The notes: generated from the sequence alone by a model not told the origin. Numbered from the stretch's first letter, positions 1 through 10,523 are shown. The stretch is 64,000 nucleotides of DNA from Prochlorococcus marinus str. MIT 0917 (GCF_027359575.1 NZ_CP114784.1:1053819-1117818); one strand, 5' to 3'. Made by a program: numbers and translations.

Positions 1-374
1 ATGCTGTTATTGAAGGAGCGGGTGACCATTGTTGCGAATATATGACTGGAGGAGTAGTTGTTGTGCTTGGCAAAACCGGAAGGAACATAGGAGCAGGAAT
101 GACTGGAGGCATAGCTTTTATTCTTGACAAAACAAATGAACTTGACTTGAGAATGAATAAAGAAATTGTTAAGACATATCATCTAACTGCAACTAACCAA
201 GAACAATTCTTAAATGACTTAATTATTGAATATCATCAGAAAACAAAAAGTCCTTTAGCGCAAAAGATTCTCTCAGACTGGTCTTCGTGGAAAAATTTAT
301 TTAAGGTTGTAGTGCCTCCAAGTGAAAAGAATAAATTAGGTATTGAGGAAGCGCTGGAGAAAGCGACAATATAG
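1..374 (+). CDS. gltB: Glutamate synthase large subunit, C-terminal end (partial)
   Basis: The reading frame is open from position 3 and lacks its 5' part, which lies outside the window. The visible residues AVIEGAGDHCCEYMTGG, followed by GKTGRNIGAGMTGG, are the glycine-rich beta-helix (GXGXG) domain at the C-terminus of glutamate synthase. This enzyme makes glutamate from 2-oxoglutarate and glutamine in the GS-GOGAT route of ammonium assimilation; cyanobacteria have a ferredoxin-dependent form, but the electron donor cannot be judged from this piece. The catalytic amidotransferase and FMN domains are not visible here. The next gene starts 10 bp after the stop. Confidence 0.93.
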   Translation, partial: AVIEGAGDHCCEYMTGGVVVVLGKTGRNIGAGMTGGIAFILDKTNELDLRMNKEIVKTYHLTATNQEQFLNDLIIEYHQKTKSPLAQKILSDWSSWKNLFKVVVPPSEKNKLGIEEALEKATI

Positions 375-384
375 ATAGACACTA

Positions 385-696
385 ATGCCTATATTTATTA
401 AGACAGAGAAGTTTAAAGAGCAAACCTTAGAATTATCTAATATTGAAAGGAAAAAATTCATATTACTGCATAAAGAATGGGTTAATAATATTAGTAAATC
501 CGGCCATTACATCCATAGCGGATATTTAATAAATGAAAAAAAGATGCCGGGTGGTGGAGGTTTATTAATTCTTGAAGCGAAGGATTATTTAACAGCAAAA
601 AAGATCATAGAAAATGATCCCATGATTAAAAATAATTTAGTTATCTGGGATCTTCAAGAATGGATATCTATTAATGGAAGTCAACCAAAGTTTTGA
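385..696 (+). CDS. YciI-like (YCII-related) domain protein
   Basis: A 103-residue protein resembling the small dimeric alpha-beta-barrel YCII family. The usual pattern is visible: an early helix with RKKFILLHKEW (His as in the family's conserved His), a glycine patch MPGGGGLLILEA, and a late DPMIKNNLVIWDLQEW. The biochemical role of most YciI proteins is unknown, so none is assigned. It follows gltB by 10 bp and ends 2 bp before the convergent lipA stop, so it is probably co-transcribed with gltB. Confidence 0.8.
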   Translation: MPIFIKTEKFKEQTLELSNIERKKFILLHKEWVNNISKSGHYIHSGYLINEKKMPGGGGLLILEAKDYLTAKKIIENDPMIKNNLVIWDLQEWISINGSQPKF

Positions 697-698
697 AA

Positions 699-1568
699 TC
701 ATCTTGGATGAGACATCATTAATTTTTTAACTTCTCCTGCGTGATAACTACTTCTAGTTAATGGTGAACTAATGACCTGCAAAAACCCTAAATTATTTTC
801 TCCCTCAAAACGGTAACTATCAAATTGAGCAGGAGATACAAATCTATTAACAGGTAAATGTTTTGGTCCAGGAGATAAATATTGGCCAATAGTTACTATA
901 TCAACTTTATTTAGATGCAGATCAGAAAGAACACTCAAAATCTCTTCATCTGTTTCCCCTAATCCAGCCATTAAGCCAGATTTCGTATAAACTCTTGGCC
1001 AGCCTTCACGAACTCTTTTTAATAATTCCAAAGACCTTTCATATATTCCTTGAGGTCTGACTCTTGGATATAGCCTTGGAACAGTCTCAATATTGTGATT
1101 TAGTACATTTGGAGCGGCATCCAAAATAACTTTCAAAGCATCCCAATTACCGCAAAGATCTGGAATTAGAACTTCAATGGAGGTAAAGGGGGATCTGCTT
1201 TGAACAGCCTTAATACATTTCAAAAATTGACTAGCGCCACCATCTTCTAAGTCATCACGATTGACGGAAGTTATGACGACATGAGTTAAGCCCATCCTGT
1301 AAACAGCTTCACCTAGACGATCAGGTTCTGATGGGTCTAAAAGCCTTTTCGAATTATCAAATGAAATATCGCAATAAGGGCATTTCCTAGTGCATGCAGG
1401 TCCCATTATTAAAAAAGTAGCAGTTCCTCCTGCAAAACATTCTCCAATATTTGGGCAACTTGCTTCCTGACATACTGTATTGAGTTTTAAATCAACTAAT
1501 AGATCAGCAACATTGCCAATCCTCTCTTGCTGTGGTGCCTTAACACGTAACCAGTCTGGTTTAAGCAA
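699..1568 (-). CDS. lipA: Lipoyl synthase (radical SAM)
   Basis: Inserts two sulfur atoms into protein-bound octanoyl groups to make lipoyl cofactors for 2-oxoacid dehydrogenases. Both 4Fe-4S sites are visible: the auxiliary cluster cysteines C33, C38 and C44 in [12 protein letters not shown], and the radical-SAM triad C59, C63 and C66 in CTRKCPYC. The C-terminal RSSYHAGE at about 272-279 carries the family serine ligand. Length 289 is normal. There is no ATG: the first usable codon is TTG at 1568, and an in-frame ATT lies five codons upstream before a stop, so the exact start is open. Confidence 0.95.
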   Translation of the reverse strand: MLKPDWLRVKAPQQERIGNVADLLVDLKLNTVCQEASCPNIGECFAGGTATFLIMGPACTRKCPYCDISFDNSKRLLDPSEPDRLGEAVYRMGLTHVVITSVNRDDLEDGGASQFLKCIKAVQSRSPFTSIEVLIPDLCGNWDALKVILDAAPNVLNHNIETVPRLYPRVRPQGIYERSLELLKRVREGWPRVYTKSGLMAGLGETDEEILSVLSDLHLNKVDIVTIGQYLSPGPKHLPVNRFVSPAQFDSYRFEGENNLGFLQVISSPLTRSSYHAGEVKKLMMSHPR

Positions 1569-1703
1569 AGCTCTTTTAATAACAAACTAACTTTAGATAG
1601 GATTTCCAGATTGACTTGATTTTTTAACTTCTTCTCAATTTGACAACTAAAAAAAGATTCAAACTAAATATTCGATTTTCTGGTTCGTAGTAAGCAAAAA
1701 CAA

Positions 1704-3485
1704 TTAATTAGAGAAATAGCCTCTAGGCGTTAAAAATCTATTGTTTTTAATAACACTCTGACTATTACCAATAACCAAAATAGAAAGCATATCGACCTGA
1801 TCAAATGGCAAGGTTTCGAGTGTATGAATTTCAATACTTTCATCTGGCCTCCCAAGCTCTCTAGCGATAGCAACAGGTGTGCAGGGTTTGCGAAATTCGA
1901 TTAGCAAATCAACAGTCTTTTTTAACTGCCAATCACGTTTTTTTGATTTTGGATTAAATATTGCAATAACAAAGTCACCTATCGCTGCACTTTTAATTCT
2001 CCTTTCAATTTGATCCCACGGAGTCAAAAGATCACTTAAGGAGATAGAACAAAAATCATGCATAAAAGGAGCACCTAGTTTTGCAGCAGCCATCTGAAAG
2101 GAGCTAATGCCTGGATGCACTTGAAATAAAGGCCTTGAATCAATCTTTTCATGTAGCCAAAGTTCAAGAGCCAAGCCTGCCATTCCATAAATTCCACTGT
2201 CGCCAGATGAAATAAGCGCAACTTTTACTCCCTCTTTTGCAAGATCAAGAGCGTATTGACATCGATCTTTTTCAAAAGTTAATTCAGAATCAATACGAAC
2301 CTGATCAGGACGGCGAATTGAATCCAAATAATTTAAGTAAGGGGTATAACCGATCCAAGCAGAGCATCTAGTTAAAGCTCGACGTGAGTCAGAGGTAAGC
2401 ATTTCCAAGTCTCCAGGTCCACTACCAATTAAATGCAATTCTCCTTTATGAGGTGCAAAGGGAATTGATAACTCGACCAATGCAATTGTTACGGCACCAC
2501 ACTCATCCTCGTTGGAATAATAGATTTGTTTTTCTTGTATTAATCTTCCAGACTGACCTCCTAACAAAATTGCCGCAGCTTCAGCGACTGAGGCAGTTCC
2601 CATTTCATTCAAAACTACATTTGAAGGAGTTGGCACGTTGACTTGTGAAAGTTCAAGGGCACTAAAAAAATAAATTGGCCATTCATTTTTTTTTGACAAA
2701 TTCAATAATCCTATTTCATCATTTTTTTTATCAATCGTTGCTAAACCTGAGATTGAAAGAATTGATAAGCCATTTTGATTCAAAGACTTATCAATTGCTC
2801 TTTGAATGACAATTTCATCTGTATTTCTCTCACAGCCAATTCCAATGATTATTGTCGGTGGATGCCATGAACATATGTTCTTATTTTCATGACCTATATA
2901 TAAGTCGATATTTTTACAAGATATTGGATCATTTTTCTCTAAAAAAGAGAAATTGGAACAACCCTTTAATTTCTGCCACAATTTTGATCCTTTGCCTTGA
3001 AAAACAATATTTTTTTGTTCTTTAGACTGACTAATCATTAACTTTCGCCAATCGACATTCTCTCCTCCTCTTTTCCAACCCCATCCTTCACCAAAACAAT
3101 CCAAAGGGATTCTTCTTTCTGTAAATGAATCTGAGGTGCAAATCACTTCTGCTTCTAAAGCAGCTGCTAATTCACTAGCAAATCGATCTCCTCCTTGCTT
3201 ATGGCCTCCTAAAAGAGTAATAACATTTTTAGCTTTTGAATCCATTACTAGTATTGCTGGATCATTTTCTTTAGATCTAACAAAAGGAGATATGAGTCTG
3301 ACTACAGCGCCGATTGAACCTAAAAAAATTAATTTATTATTGTTCTGCCAATAATCTTTTAAAAAATCAATTGGTGAGGATTCAACTAAACCTTCAATTT
3401 TTTTTTCTAAAGAAAGAGATGAACCATTAGATATAAAAATTTGATCTACATGTTTGCTTGCTTGTAATCTCTCAAGCAAAGGCAA
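1704..3485 (-). CDS. cobJ: CbiG-CobJ fusion: cobalt-precorrin-5A hydrolase / precorrin-3B C17-methyltransferase
   Basis: Two corrin-ring enzymes in one 593-residue chain. Residues 1 to ~345 look like CbiG (IIIGIGCERNTDE and the C-terminal LNEMGTASVAEAAAIL segment). From ~350, LHLIGSGPGDLEMLT opens the SAM-dependent CobJ/CbiH methyltransferase, with SSGDSGIYGMAG and the VHPGISSFQMAAAKLGAPF motif. Together they act around ring contraction of cobalamin synthesis. The start given is TTG, but the frame stays open upstream with RIAFGFSLSA, which looks like real CbiG sequence. No ATG, GTG or TTG precedes it, so initiation may be at an unusual codon (ATT at 3512). Confidence 0.88.
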   Translation of the reverse strand: MPLLERLQASKHVDQIFISNGSSLSLEKKIEGLVESSPIDFLKDYWQNNNKLIFLGSIGAVVRLISPFVRSKENDPAILVMDSKAKNVITLLGGHKQGGDRFASELAAALEAEVICTSDSFTERRIPLDCFGEGWGWKRGGENVDWRKLMISQSKEQKNIVFQGKGSKLWQKLKGCSNFSFLEKNDPISCKNIDLYIGHENKNICSWHPPTIIIGIGCERNTDEIVIQRAIDKSLNQNGLSILSISGLATIDKKNDEIGLLNLSKKNEWPIYFFSALELSQVNVPTPSNVVLNEMGTASVAEAAAILLGGQSGRLIQEKQIYYSNEDECGAVTIALVELSIPFAPHKGELHLIGSGPGDLEMLTSDSRRALTRCSAWIGYTPYLNYLDSIRRPDQVRIDSELTFEKDRCQYALDLAKEGVKVALISSGDSGIYGMAGLALELWLHEKIDSRPLFQVHPGISSFQMAAAKLGAPFMHDFCSISLSDLLTPWDQIERRIKSAAIGDFVIAIFNPKSKKRDWQLKKTVDLLIEFRKPCTPVAIARELGRPDESIEIHTLETLPFDQVDMLSILVIGNSQSVIKNNRFLTPRGYFSN

Positions 3486-4016
3486 AGCGCTTAAAGAAAA
3501 TCCAAATGCAATCCTTTTTGAAGTTTTTACTAATGTTTTTTCCAGAACGAGAGATAAAATAAATTTTTGGTTTATTTATATAAGGTAGCCTCTTAAAGAA
3601 AGCTTTAGTAAAAATCAAACATCAAAAACCGTGAAATAGTCTTTAAACAAATTTATTGAAATCAATAAAAAGCTCTTATCAAGAAATCAAATAGTATTTT
3701 TACCTAGCTATTAGCATCCAATTAAACTTTGCAAAGCCAAGAAAGCCTTATATAACAACTTTTTTCCCTAATTAATATCTATAAGAAGTAAAGCCCCTAG
3801 GCCTAAAAAACTTTCTTGCCTGCACTCCACGAAAGGCAAAGATTTACTAATTAAGAAAAACCGTGGATTCAATGACCACTTAAGAATAAAAGTGTAGAAC
3901 ATTTGTTACATGCTTCCGTAGTAACTGACTGTCTACTTTATGCTTAACGCATAACCCTTATATAGGTTTTCAAGTAACTTCAAAGGTAGGTCTTGAATGC
4001 CTGAAATCTTTCTCCA

Positions 4017-4047
4017 AAGTAATTTCACTTCATAAGTAAAATTACTT
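4017..4047 (+). promoter_or_regulatory. Long hairpin in the psaA leader
   Basis: Arms 4017-4030 and 4034-4047 are 14 nt each and pair at every position but one (a C-A mismatch), leaving a 3-nt loop. There is no T-run after it, so it is not a terminator. It lies ~75 nt before the psaA start codon and could be a 5'UTR structure or a symmetric protein-binding site. The pairing is seen directly; the function is inferred. Confidence 0.5.
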
Positions 4048-4101
4048 GCTAAAGATTTCACCCTAGTCTTTCCAAGATTAGGCCCCCCAAACCTCGATCA
4101 C

Positions 4102-4115
4102 ATTCCTGAAGGAAT
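4102..4115 (+). promoter_or_regulatory. Small hairpin covering the psaA ribosome binding site
   Basis: The sequence ATTCC-TGAA-GGAAT forms a 5-bp stem with a tetraloop. Its 3' arm contains the GGAA that is the only Shine-Dalgarno-like element before the psaA ATG at 4122. Pairing would mask the ribosome binding site. The stem is short, so an effect on translation is only a suggestion. Confidence 0.35.
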
Positions 4116-4121
4116 CACTCG

Positions 4122-6428
4122 ATGACCATTAGCCCACCAGAAAAAGAACAAAAAAAAGAACCGGTTCTCGATAAACCTATCGAAACTGATGCAATCCCTG
4201 TAGATTTTTCCAAGCTTGATAAGCCTGGTTTTTGGTCAAAATCCCTTGCGAAAGGGCCAAAGACTACTACATGGATATGGAATCTTCATGCTGATGCGCA
4301 TGATTTTGATACTCATGTTGGAGATCTCCAAGAAACCAGTAGAAAAGTATTTTCTGCTCATTTTGGACATCTAGCAGTCATCTTTATTTGGATGAGTGCA
4401 GCTTTTTTCCATGGAGCTCGCTTTTCTAATTATTCTGGATGGCTCTCTGATCCAACTCATGTCAAGCCAGGAGCACAAGTTGTTTGGCCAATAGTTGGTC
4501 AGGAGATGCTTAATGCGGATTTAGGCGGTAATTATCACGGTATTCAGATCACTTCTGGAATTTTTCAGATGTGGAGAGGCTGGGGAATTACCAATGAAAC
4601 CGAGCTCATGGCTTTAGCTATTGGTGCACTACTAATGGCAGCCATAATGTTGCACGGTGGCATATATCACTATCACAAAGCTGCTCCCAAGCTTGATTGG
4701 TTTAGAAATCTCGAGTCTATGCTCAATCACCACATAGCTGGTCTAGTGGGATTGGGTTCGATTGCTTGGGCTGGACATTGCATTCACATTGGTGCACCTA
4801 CAGCAGCACTCATGGATGCAATTGATGCAGGAAAGCCTCTAATTATTGATGGAATTCCAATTGCTTCGATTGCGGACATGCCTCTGCCCCACGAGCTTTG
4901 CAATCCTGCTATTGCTAGTCAAATATTCCCTGGCCTCGCTGGAAGAACAGTTGAAAATTTCTTTACGACTAATTGGTGGGCGTTTAGTGATTTCCTAACT
5001 TTCAAAGGTGGTCTAAATCCAGTTACTGGTAGCTTATGGATGACAGATATTTCTCATCATCATTTAGCTTTTGGAGTACTAGCTGTATTGGGCGGTCATC
5101 TATATAGAACAATGTTTGGCATTGGCCATAGCCTTAAAGAAATACTAGATAATCATGCTGGAGATCCAATTCTTTTCCCTGCTCCAAATGGCCATAAAGG
5201 GATTTATGAGTTTTTAGCTAATAGTTGGCATGCTCAGCTTGGCTTAAACCTTGCAATGATTGGCTCCTTGAGCATCATCATTTCCCATCACATGTATGCG
5301 ATGCCTCCATATCCTTACTTGTCGATTGATTACCCAACTGTCTTAGGTCTATTTACACACCACATGTGGATAGGAGGATTATTCATTGTTGGTGCAGCAG
5401 CTCATGCTGGTATTGCAATGATTAGAGATTATGACCCAGCTGTTCATATTGATAACGTTCTAGACAGAATCTTGAAAGCAAGAGATGCATTAATTAGTCA
5501 TCTGAATTGGGCTTGCATGTTCTTAGGTTTCCATAGTTTTGGTCTTTATATTCATAACGATGTAATGCGTGCGTTAGGAAGACCTGCAGATATGTTCAGT
5601 GATACAGGAATCCAACTTCAACCTGTTTTTGCTCAATGGATTCAAAATATTCATAATTCAGCAGCTGGTTCTACCACTCTTGCTGGTGCAAACGTAAACC
5701 TTCAACCTGGATTAGTTAGTGAAGTTTTCAATGGTTCCGTAAGTCAAGTTGGAGGAAAAATTGGAATCGCTCCTATACCTCTAGGAACTGCTGATTTCAT
5801 GATTCACCATATTCATGCTTTTACGATCCACGTAACCCTTCTTATTCTTCTAAAAGGAGTTTTATTCGCAAGGAGCTCCAGACTTATTCCTGATAAAGCG
5901 AATCTTGGATTTAGATTCCCATGTGATGGACCAGGAAGAGGAGGTACATGCCAAGTTTCATCTTGGGATCATGTTTTCCTTGGATTGTTCTGGATGTATA
6001 ACGGCTTATCAGTAGTTATCTTCCACTTCTCATGGAAAATGCAAAGTGATGTATGGGGTCTTACCGGAGGAAACTTTGCTCAAAGCTCCATAACTATTAA
6101 CGGATGGCTTAGAGATTTCCTCTGGGCTCAGTCATCGCAGGTCCTTACAAGTTATGGCCAACCCATAAGTATGTACGGTTTAATGTTCTTGGGAGCACAT
6201 TTCGTTTGGGCATTTAGTCTTATGTTCCTATTCAGTGGCCGTGGTTACTGGCAAGAATTATTTGAGTCAATTATTTGGGCTCATAATAAACTTAAGTTGG
6301 CTCCAACTATTCAACCAAGAGCTCTATCTATCACTCAAGGTCGTGCAGTAGGAGCAGCTCATTTCCTTCTAGGAGGAATTGCTACAACTTGGGCCTTCTT
6401 CCACGCTCGCTTAATCGGTCTCGGCTGA
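4122..6428 (+). CDS. psaA: Photosystem I P700 chlorophyll a apoprotein A1
   Basis: Core subunit of the photosystem I reaction centre in the thylakoid membrane. With PsaB it binds P700, antenna chlorophylls, phylloquinone and the shared 4Fe-4S centre F-X. Length is 768 residues, with the many hydrophobic segments and His-rich helices expected for eleven membrane spans. The F-X loop [12 protein letters not shown] supplies C601 and C610. The N-terminus [14 protein letters not shown] is cytosolic and hydrophilic. psaB follows after 21 bp, as in the standard psaAB operon. Confidence 0.99.
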   Translation: MTISPPEKEQKKEPVLDKPIETDAIPVDFSKLDKPGFWSKSLAKGPKTTTWIWNLHADAHDFDTHVGDLQETSRKVFSAHFGHLAVIFIWMSAAFFHGARFSNYSGWLSDPTHVKPGAQVVWPIVGQEMLNADLGGNYHGIQITSGIFQMWRGWGITNETELMALAIGALLMAAIMLHGGIYHYHKAAPKLDWFRNLESMLNHHIAGLVGLGSIAWAGHCIHIGAPTAALMDAIDAGKPLIIDGIPIASIADMPLPHELCNPAIASQIFPGLAGRTVENFFTTNWWAFSDFLTFKGGLNPVTGSLWMTDISHHHLAFGVLAVLGGHLYRTMFGIGHSLKEILDNHAGDPILFPAPNGHKGIYEFLANSWHAQLGLNLAMIGSLSIIISHHMYAMPPYPYLSIDYPTVLGLFTHHMWIGGLFIVGAAAHAGIAMIRDYDPAVHIDNVLDRILKARDALISHLNWACMFLGFHSFGLYIHNDVMRALGRPADMFSDTGIQLQPVFAQWIQNIHNSAAGSTTLAGANVNLQPGLVSEVFNGSVSQVGGKIGIAPIPLGTADFMIHHIHAFTIHVTLLILLKGVLFARSSRLIPDKANLGFRFPCDGPGRGGTCQVSSWDHVFLGLFWMYNGLSVVIFHFSWKMQSDVWGLTGGNFAQSSITINGWLRDFLWAQSSQVLTSYGQPISMYGLMFLGAHFVWAFSLMFLFSGRGYWQELFESIIWAHNKLKLAPTIQPRALSITQGRAVGAAHFLLGGIATTWAFFHARLIGLG

Positions 6429-6449
6429 CCCTCTCTGATCTTTTATAAA

Positions 6450-8678
6450 ATGGCAACTAAATTTCCATCTTTTAGTCAGGGTCTTGCTCAAGACCCTACA
6501 ACCAGAAGAATCTGGTACGGCATAGCTACCGCTCATGATTTCGAAAGTCATGACGGCATGACAGAGGAACAGTTATATCAAAAACTCTTCTCTACACATT
6601 TTGGTCACTTAGCCATCATTGGCCTTTGGGTGGCAGGAAATCTTTTTCACATTGCTTGGCAAGGAAACTTTGAGCAATGGGTTCTAGATCCAACTCATAC
6701 TCGTCCAATTGCTCATGCAATTTGGGATCCTCATTTTGGACAAGGTCTTACTGATGCCCTGACCCAGGCAGGAGCAACTTCTCCAGTCAATATTGCTTAC
6801 TCAGGCTTGTACCACTGGTGGTACACGATTGGCATGAGAACTAATGAGCAGCTTTTCCAAGGTGCAATATTTATCAACATTCTTGTCTGCTGGTTATTGT
6901 TTGCTGGATGGCTTCATCTTCAACCTAAATACAGACCATCATTAGCATGGTTTAAAAATGCAGAATCTCAATTAAATCATCACCTAGCTGTCCTTTTTGG
7001 ATTCAGCAGTATTGCTTGGACTGGTCATTTAATTCACGTAGCCATCCCTGAATCAAGAGGAATTCATGTTGGCTGGGATAACTGGTTAACTGTTATGCCT
7101 CATCCAGAAGGTCTAACTCCATTTTTCTCAGGGAACTGGGGAGCTTATGCTCAAAACCCTGATTCACTTGATGCAGTTTTTGGAACTACTCAAGGAGCTG
7201 GTACAGCGATATTTACATTTCTAGGTGGACTTCACCCTCAAAGTGAATCACTTTGGCTAACAGATATTGCGCACCATCATTTGGCTATAGGAGTTGTATT
7301 TATAATTGCAGGTCATATGTATAGGACTAACTTTGGTATTGGTCATAGCCTTAAAGAAATTGTTGAAGCACATAATACAAGTCACCCAAAAGATCCACAT
7401 AAGGGTTATTTCGGTATAAAGCACAATGGACTGTTCGAGACAGTTAACAATTCTCTCCATTTTCAGCTTGGACTTGCACTCGCTTCTTTAGGTGTAGCTT
7501 GTAGTTTGGTCGCCCAACATATGGGTGCACTTCCTTCATATGCATTTATCGCAAGGGATTACACAACTCAGTCAGCTCTATACACTCATCATCAATACAT
7601 AGCAATGTTCTTGATGGTTGGTGCTTTCTCTCACGGAGCAATTTTCTTTGTAAGAGATTATGATCCGGAGCTGAATAAAGATAATGTATTAGCAAGAATC
7701 CTTAGTACAAAAGAAGCACTAATTAGCCACTTAAGTTGGGTAACAATGCTTCTAGGCTTCCATACTCTTGGAATTTATGTTCACAACGATGTAGTTGTAG
7801 CCTTTGGTACACCTGAAAAGCAGATTCTTATAGAACCAGTATTTGCACAGTTCGCACAGGCTGCTAGTGGAAAAATGATGTATGGATTTAATGCGTTGCT
7901 AGCAAATGCATCAAGTTCTGCATCTATAGCTGCTAATTCCATGCCAGGTAATCACTACTGGATGGACATGATCAATAGACCAGATGCACTAACCAATTTC
8001 TTACCTATTGGACCTGCAGATTTCTTAGTTCACCATGCGATTGCACTAGGACTACATACAACTGCTTTGATTCTTATAAAGGGTGCTCTTGATGCTAGAG
8101 GAACAAAACTAATTCCAGATAAAAAGGATTTAGGATTTGCTTTCCCATGTGATGGACCAGGTCGTGGTGGTACTTGTGATAGTTCTTCTTGGGACGCTAC
8201 TTATTTAGCAATGTTCTGGGCCTTAAATACTATTGCTTGGATTACCTTCTATTGGCATTGGAAACATCTAGCAATTTGGATGGGTAATACCGCTCAATTC
8301 AATGAATCTGGTACCTATTTAATGGGTTGGTTTAGAGATTATCTATGGCTAAATAGTTCTCAGCTAATCAATGGATATAACCCATTTGGTGTAAATGCTT
8401 TATCTCCATGGGCTTGGATGTTCTTATTTGGTCATCTCATTTGGGCGACTGGATTTATGTTCCTCATCTCTTGGAGAGGATATTGGCAAGAACTTATCGA
8501 AACTCTTGTTTGGGCTCATCAAAGAACACCAATAGCTAATTTAGTTGGTTGGAGAGATAAGCCTGTTGCATTATCCATTGTCCAAGCACGATTAGTTGGT
8601 TTAACCCATTTCACAGTTGGAAACTTTGTAACCTTTGGTGCATTTGTTATCGCATCTACTTCAGGTAAGTTCGGATAA
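6450..8678 (+). CDS. psaB: Photosystem I P700 chlorophyll a apoprotein A2
   Basis: Partner of PsaA in the photosystem I core heterodimer. Length is 742 residues, beginning [20 protein letters not shown] as in cyanobacteria generally. The F-X motif [12 protein letters not shown] gives C567 and C576. The C-terminus ends in the usual TSGKFG. It is followed by a strong terminator at 8703. The last 58 codons, the stop and the terminator are repeated exactly from 8775, as described separately. Confidence 0.99.
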   Translation: MATKFPSFSQGLAQDPTTRRIWYGIATAHDFESHDGMTEEQLYQKLFSTHFGHLAIIGLWVAGNLFHIAWQGNFEQWVLDPTHTRPIAHAIWDPHFGQGLTDALTQAGATSPVNIAYSGLYHWWYTIGMRTNEQLFQGAIFINILVCWLLFAGWLHLQPKYRPSLAWFKNAESQLNHHLAVLFGFSSIAWTGHLIHVAIPESRGIHVGWDNWLTVMPHPEGLTPFFSGNWGAYAQNPDSLDAVFGTTQGAGTAIFTFLGGLHPQSESLWLTDIAHHHLAIGVVFIIAGHMYRTNFGIGHSLKEIVEAHNTSHPKDPHKGYFGIKHNGLFETVNNSLHFQLGLALASLGVACSLVAQHMGALPSYAFIARDYTTQSALYTHHQYIAMFLMVGAFSHGAIFFVRDYDPELNKDNVLARILSTKEALISHLSWVTMLLGFHTLGIYVHNDVVVAFGTPEKQILIEPVFAQFAQAASGKMMYGFNALLANASSSASIAANSMPGNHYWMDMINRPDALTNFLPIGPADFLVHHAIALGLHTTALILIKGALDARGTKLIPDKKDLGFAFPCDGPGRGGTCDSSSWDATYLAMFWALNTIAWITFYWHWKHLAIWMGNTAQFNESGTYLMGWFRDYLWLNSSQLINGYNPFGVNALSPWAWMFLFGHLIWATGFMFLISWRGYWQELIETLVWAHQRTPIANLVGWRDKPVALSIVQARLVGLTHFTVGNFVTFGAFVIASTSGKFG

Positions 8679-8702
8679 ATCTATAACCAAGCTTCCAATC
8701 AA

Positions 8703-8737
8703 AAGAACACTGTCTTCAAAAGCAGTGTTCTTTTTTT
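8703..8737 (+). terminator. Rho-independent terminator of psaAB
   Basis: Ten-bp inverted repeat AAGAACACTG / CAGTGTTCTT (8703-8712 and 8723-8732) with a 10-nt loop, ending in a run of seven T. It lies 24 bp after the psaB stop. Confidence 0.92.
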
Positions 8738-8774
8738 ATGGGTACTAATCTCATATTTATTAGATTATCTATAA

Positions 8775-8953
8775 AAACTCTTGTTTGGGCTCATCAAAGA
8801 ACACCAATAGCTAATTTAGTTGGTTGGAGAGATAAGCCTGTTGCATTATCCATTGTCCAAGCACGATTAGTTGGTTTAACCCATTTCACAGTTGGAAACT
8901 TTGTAACCTTTGGTGCATTTGTTATCGCATCTACTTCAGGTAAGTTCGGATAA
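8775..8953 (+). pseudogene. Duplicated C-terminal fragment of psaB
   Basis: Encodes residues 685-742 of PsaB ([10 protein letters not shown] to TSGKFG) with no nucleotide change. It has lost the rest of the gene and has no recognisable ribosome binding site. An in-frame ATG exists only because the T-run of the first terminator is followed by ATGGG (8738); starting there would add 13 unrelated residues. Since it sits behind that terminator it is probably untranslated. It is a gene remnant, not a second psaB. Confidence 0.85.
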
Positions 8954-8977
8954 ATCTATAACCAAGCTTCCAATCAA

Positions 8978-9012
8978 AAGAACACTGTCTTCAAAAGCAG
9001 TGTTCTTTTTTT
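8978..9012 (+). terminator. Second copy of the psaAB terminator
   Basis: Exact duplicate of the hairpin and T-run at 8703-8737, carried on the second 246-bp repeat. Any read-through past the first terminator meets an identical one 275 bp later. Confidence 0.85.
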
Positions 9013-9173
9013 ATGGGTACAATTTTTATGAGATTATCTATTGATATTTATAAGCAAAATAGAACAATTTAATAGCAATAAATTAGGCCTAGAAAATATA
9101 AAAACTAAATAAATTAATCTCAATTAAAGCTTTTAAAAATATATCAGCCAATTGAAGTAAATAATTTAGAGAA

Positions 9174-9200
9174 TTAAAAAACCCCTTATTGAAGGGGCTT
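9174..9200 (-). terminator. Rho-independent terminator of psaI-psaL
   Basis: On the minus strand AAGCCCCTTC-AAT-AAGGGGTTTTTTAA forms a GC-rich stem (GCCCCTT / AAGGGG) followed by T residues. It begins 28 bp after the psaL stop. Confidence 0.88.
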
Positions 9201-9227
9201 GTTAATGAAAATTTCTCCAGAAAAGTT

Positions 9228-9755
9228 TTAAGCTCCAAGTAAATGATATTCCTTAATCAAAGGTAGAACAGTATCTAGATGCAAAGTACCAATTAACAAC
9301 CAAGCAAATACTACACCTCCTGTGCCTCCTAACCAAAAACCATTTGTAAAATCACTCCATCCTGCTCTAGTAAATAAATCAGAAGGAGGATTAGCTACTG
9401 TTGCATCAGGAGGTTGTACATTCGGCTCCTTACCTGCAGCATTGTAAAGAATAAAAAGAGCAGTCAATATTTGAATAGCTCCCACCCCGCCAAGCAAACC
9501 TGCTGTTAAGGCAAAATCAGTATTTCTTAAAGGCCCTGTCATAGAAAAAGGACCAAAAAGTAAATAACCAAAAATCGCGCCTGTTTCTAGACCTCTGAAG
9601 TTTGGCGATAAGCCCTCTCTATAAACAGGAAGATTGTTTATAACCATCTTTGTAAACCAACCACTGTTAACTGGAGTCTGAAGATTGCCAACAGTTGGAT
9701 CTGAAACCGTTTTCACAGCCCACTTTTGCATAAGTGTTTCTTGAGATTTAGTCAT
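9228..9755 (-). CDS. psaL: Photosystem I reaction centre subunit XI
   Basis: PsaL sits at the centre of photosystem I oligomers and is needed for trimer formation in cyanobacteria. Recognised from [21 protein letters not shown], the segment [20 protein letters not shown], and two hydrophobic segments near the C-terminus ([35 protein letters not shown]). I start at the ATG giving [10 protein letters not shown] (175 residues); a TTG two codons upstream is also in frame. psaI lies 36 bp upstream on the same strand. Confidence 0.96.
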   Translation of the reverse strand: MTKSQETLMQKWAVKTVSDPTVGNLQTPVNSGWFTKMVINNLPVYREGLSPNFRGLETGAIFGYLLFGPFSMTGPLRNTDFALTAGLLGGVGAIQILTALFILYNAAGKEPNVQPPDATVANPPSDLFTRAGWSDFTNGFWLGGTGGVVFAWLLIGTLHLDTVLPLIKEYHLLGA

Positions 9756-9791
9756 GGACAAAAAAATTGGTAGAAGATTAAATTTTAAAAA

Positions 9792-9908
9792 TTACTCAGT
9801 AGCAGTTATGTACCTACCAATTAAAACGATGAAAACGGCTGGACCCATTATTCCAACCAAAGGAATCAGAATAGCGGGAAGCAAACTTGAAGCTAGTTCA
9901 CTAGTCAT
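9792..9908 (-). CDS. psaI: Photosystem I reaction centre subunit VIII
   Basis: A 38-residue single-span membrane protein, found by translating the short gap upstream of psaL. It reads MTSELASSLLPAI, then a hydrophobic helix LIPLVGIMGPAVFIVLIGR, then YITATE. This is the PsaI pattern: the helix neighbours PsaL in photosystem I. It starts with ATG at 9908 and ends with TAA. Gene order psaI-psaL is common in cyanobacteria. Confidence 0.93.
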   Translation of the reverse strand: MTSELASSLLPAILIPLVGIMGPAVFIVLIGRYITATE

Positions 9909-10040
9909 TACTTATTTCAATAAATCCACTTTTATTTTATAGAATTATGATCTATTCAAACCAAATACAACCCATTGATGACATAAAAGTTCAATCCGTA
10001 TATCTTCTTTAAGATGCATTACTAAATAGATTTTCTCATC

Positions 10041-10523
10041 ATGAATCAAGTTTTTGCTGGTGGTTTAGCTCTAATTATTGCTTTAATCCTTTGGAGTTCA
10101 AAAAAACAATCCAAGGCATCAGCTTTTTTCAAATCTCAAAAAGATTCCTTGTCAAAGGCTCAGTTAACACCATCCGCATTGGTAATCGAAAAGAGTTTAC
10201 AAAATCATAAATCAAAAAAACTTAATAATAAAAAATACAAGCCTTTTTCACAGACGAATTCACTTAATTCAATAGAGACAAAAAAACAATTAACTAAATT
10301 AATCTCTAGCAACCCCAATGATCGTCTATTAGCCATTCAAATTGCTAGTCAATGGGACAATATGAAAGCATTACCTTTTTTAAGAAGAGGATTGAAGGAT
10401 TCTGATAGCAGAGTTGTTATTGCTTCTGCTACTGGCATTTCATCTTATAAAGGTAAACCTATTGATTTACATAAAAAATCTCAAGCTTCTCGTCCACCTC
10501 GAAATGTATCTCTAATGCGATAA
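10041..10523 (+). CDS. Membrane-anchored HEAT-repeat-like protein, function unknown
   Basis: 160 residues. An N-terminal hydrophobic helix (VFAGGLALIIALILWSS) is followed by a Lys/Ser/Asn-rich linker. A C-terminal helical stretch DRLLAIQIASQWDNMKAL then FLRRGLKDSDSRVVIASATG resembles HEAT repeats such as those of phycobilisome lyase-type and other scaffold proteins. The last 43 bp overlap the convergent glycosyltransferase gene. No specific partner can be named. Confidence 0.6.
   Translation: MNQVFAGGLALIIALILWSSKKQSKASAFFKSQKDSLSKAQLTPSALVIEKSLQNHKSKKLNNKKYKPFSQTNSLNSIETKKQLTKLISSNPNDRLLAIQIASQWDNMKALPFLRRGLKDSDSRVVIASATGISSYKGKPIDLHKKSQASRPPRNVSLMR

Larger units (their letters stand above)
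3486..4121. other. Long divergent intergenic region: psaA promoter and leader
   Basis: About 640 bp with no convincing gene between the divergently read cbiG-cobJ and psaA. Given how short other gaps are here, this is an unusually long upstream region and must carry the promoter and 5' leader of the highly expressed psaAB operon. I could not fix a transcription start. The last 110 bp hold two RNA-type inverted repeats, listed separately. Confidence 0.6.
8500..9020. repeat. Tandem direct repeat: psaB tail plus terminator, two identical 246-bp copies
   Basis: Positions 8500-8745 and 8775-9020 are identical base for base on my reading (offset 275 bp). Each copy holds the last 58 psaB codons, the stop, the 3' spacer and the hairpin terminator. 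The 29-bp joint between the copies and the matching stretch after copy two are not identical and share only an 11-nt word. This points to a recent partial duplication or to ongoing gene conversion between the copies. Confidence 0.95.

Noticed and set aside
8738-8953. A 71-residue gene downstream of psaB
   Set aside because: 58 of its codons are an exact copy of the psaB end, and its ATG is formed by the terminator T-run and joint. Treated as a duplicated remnant.
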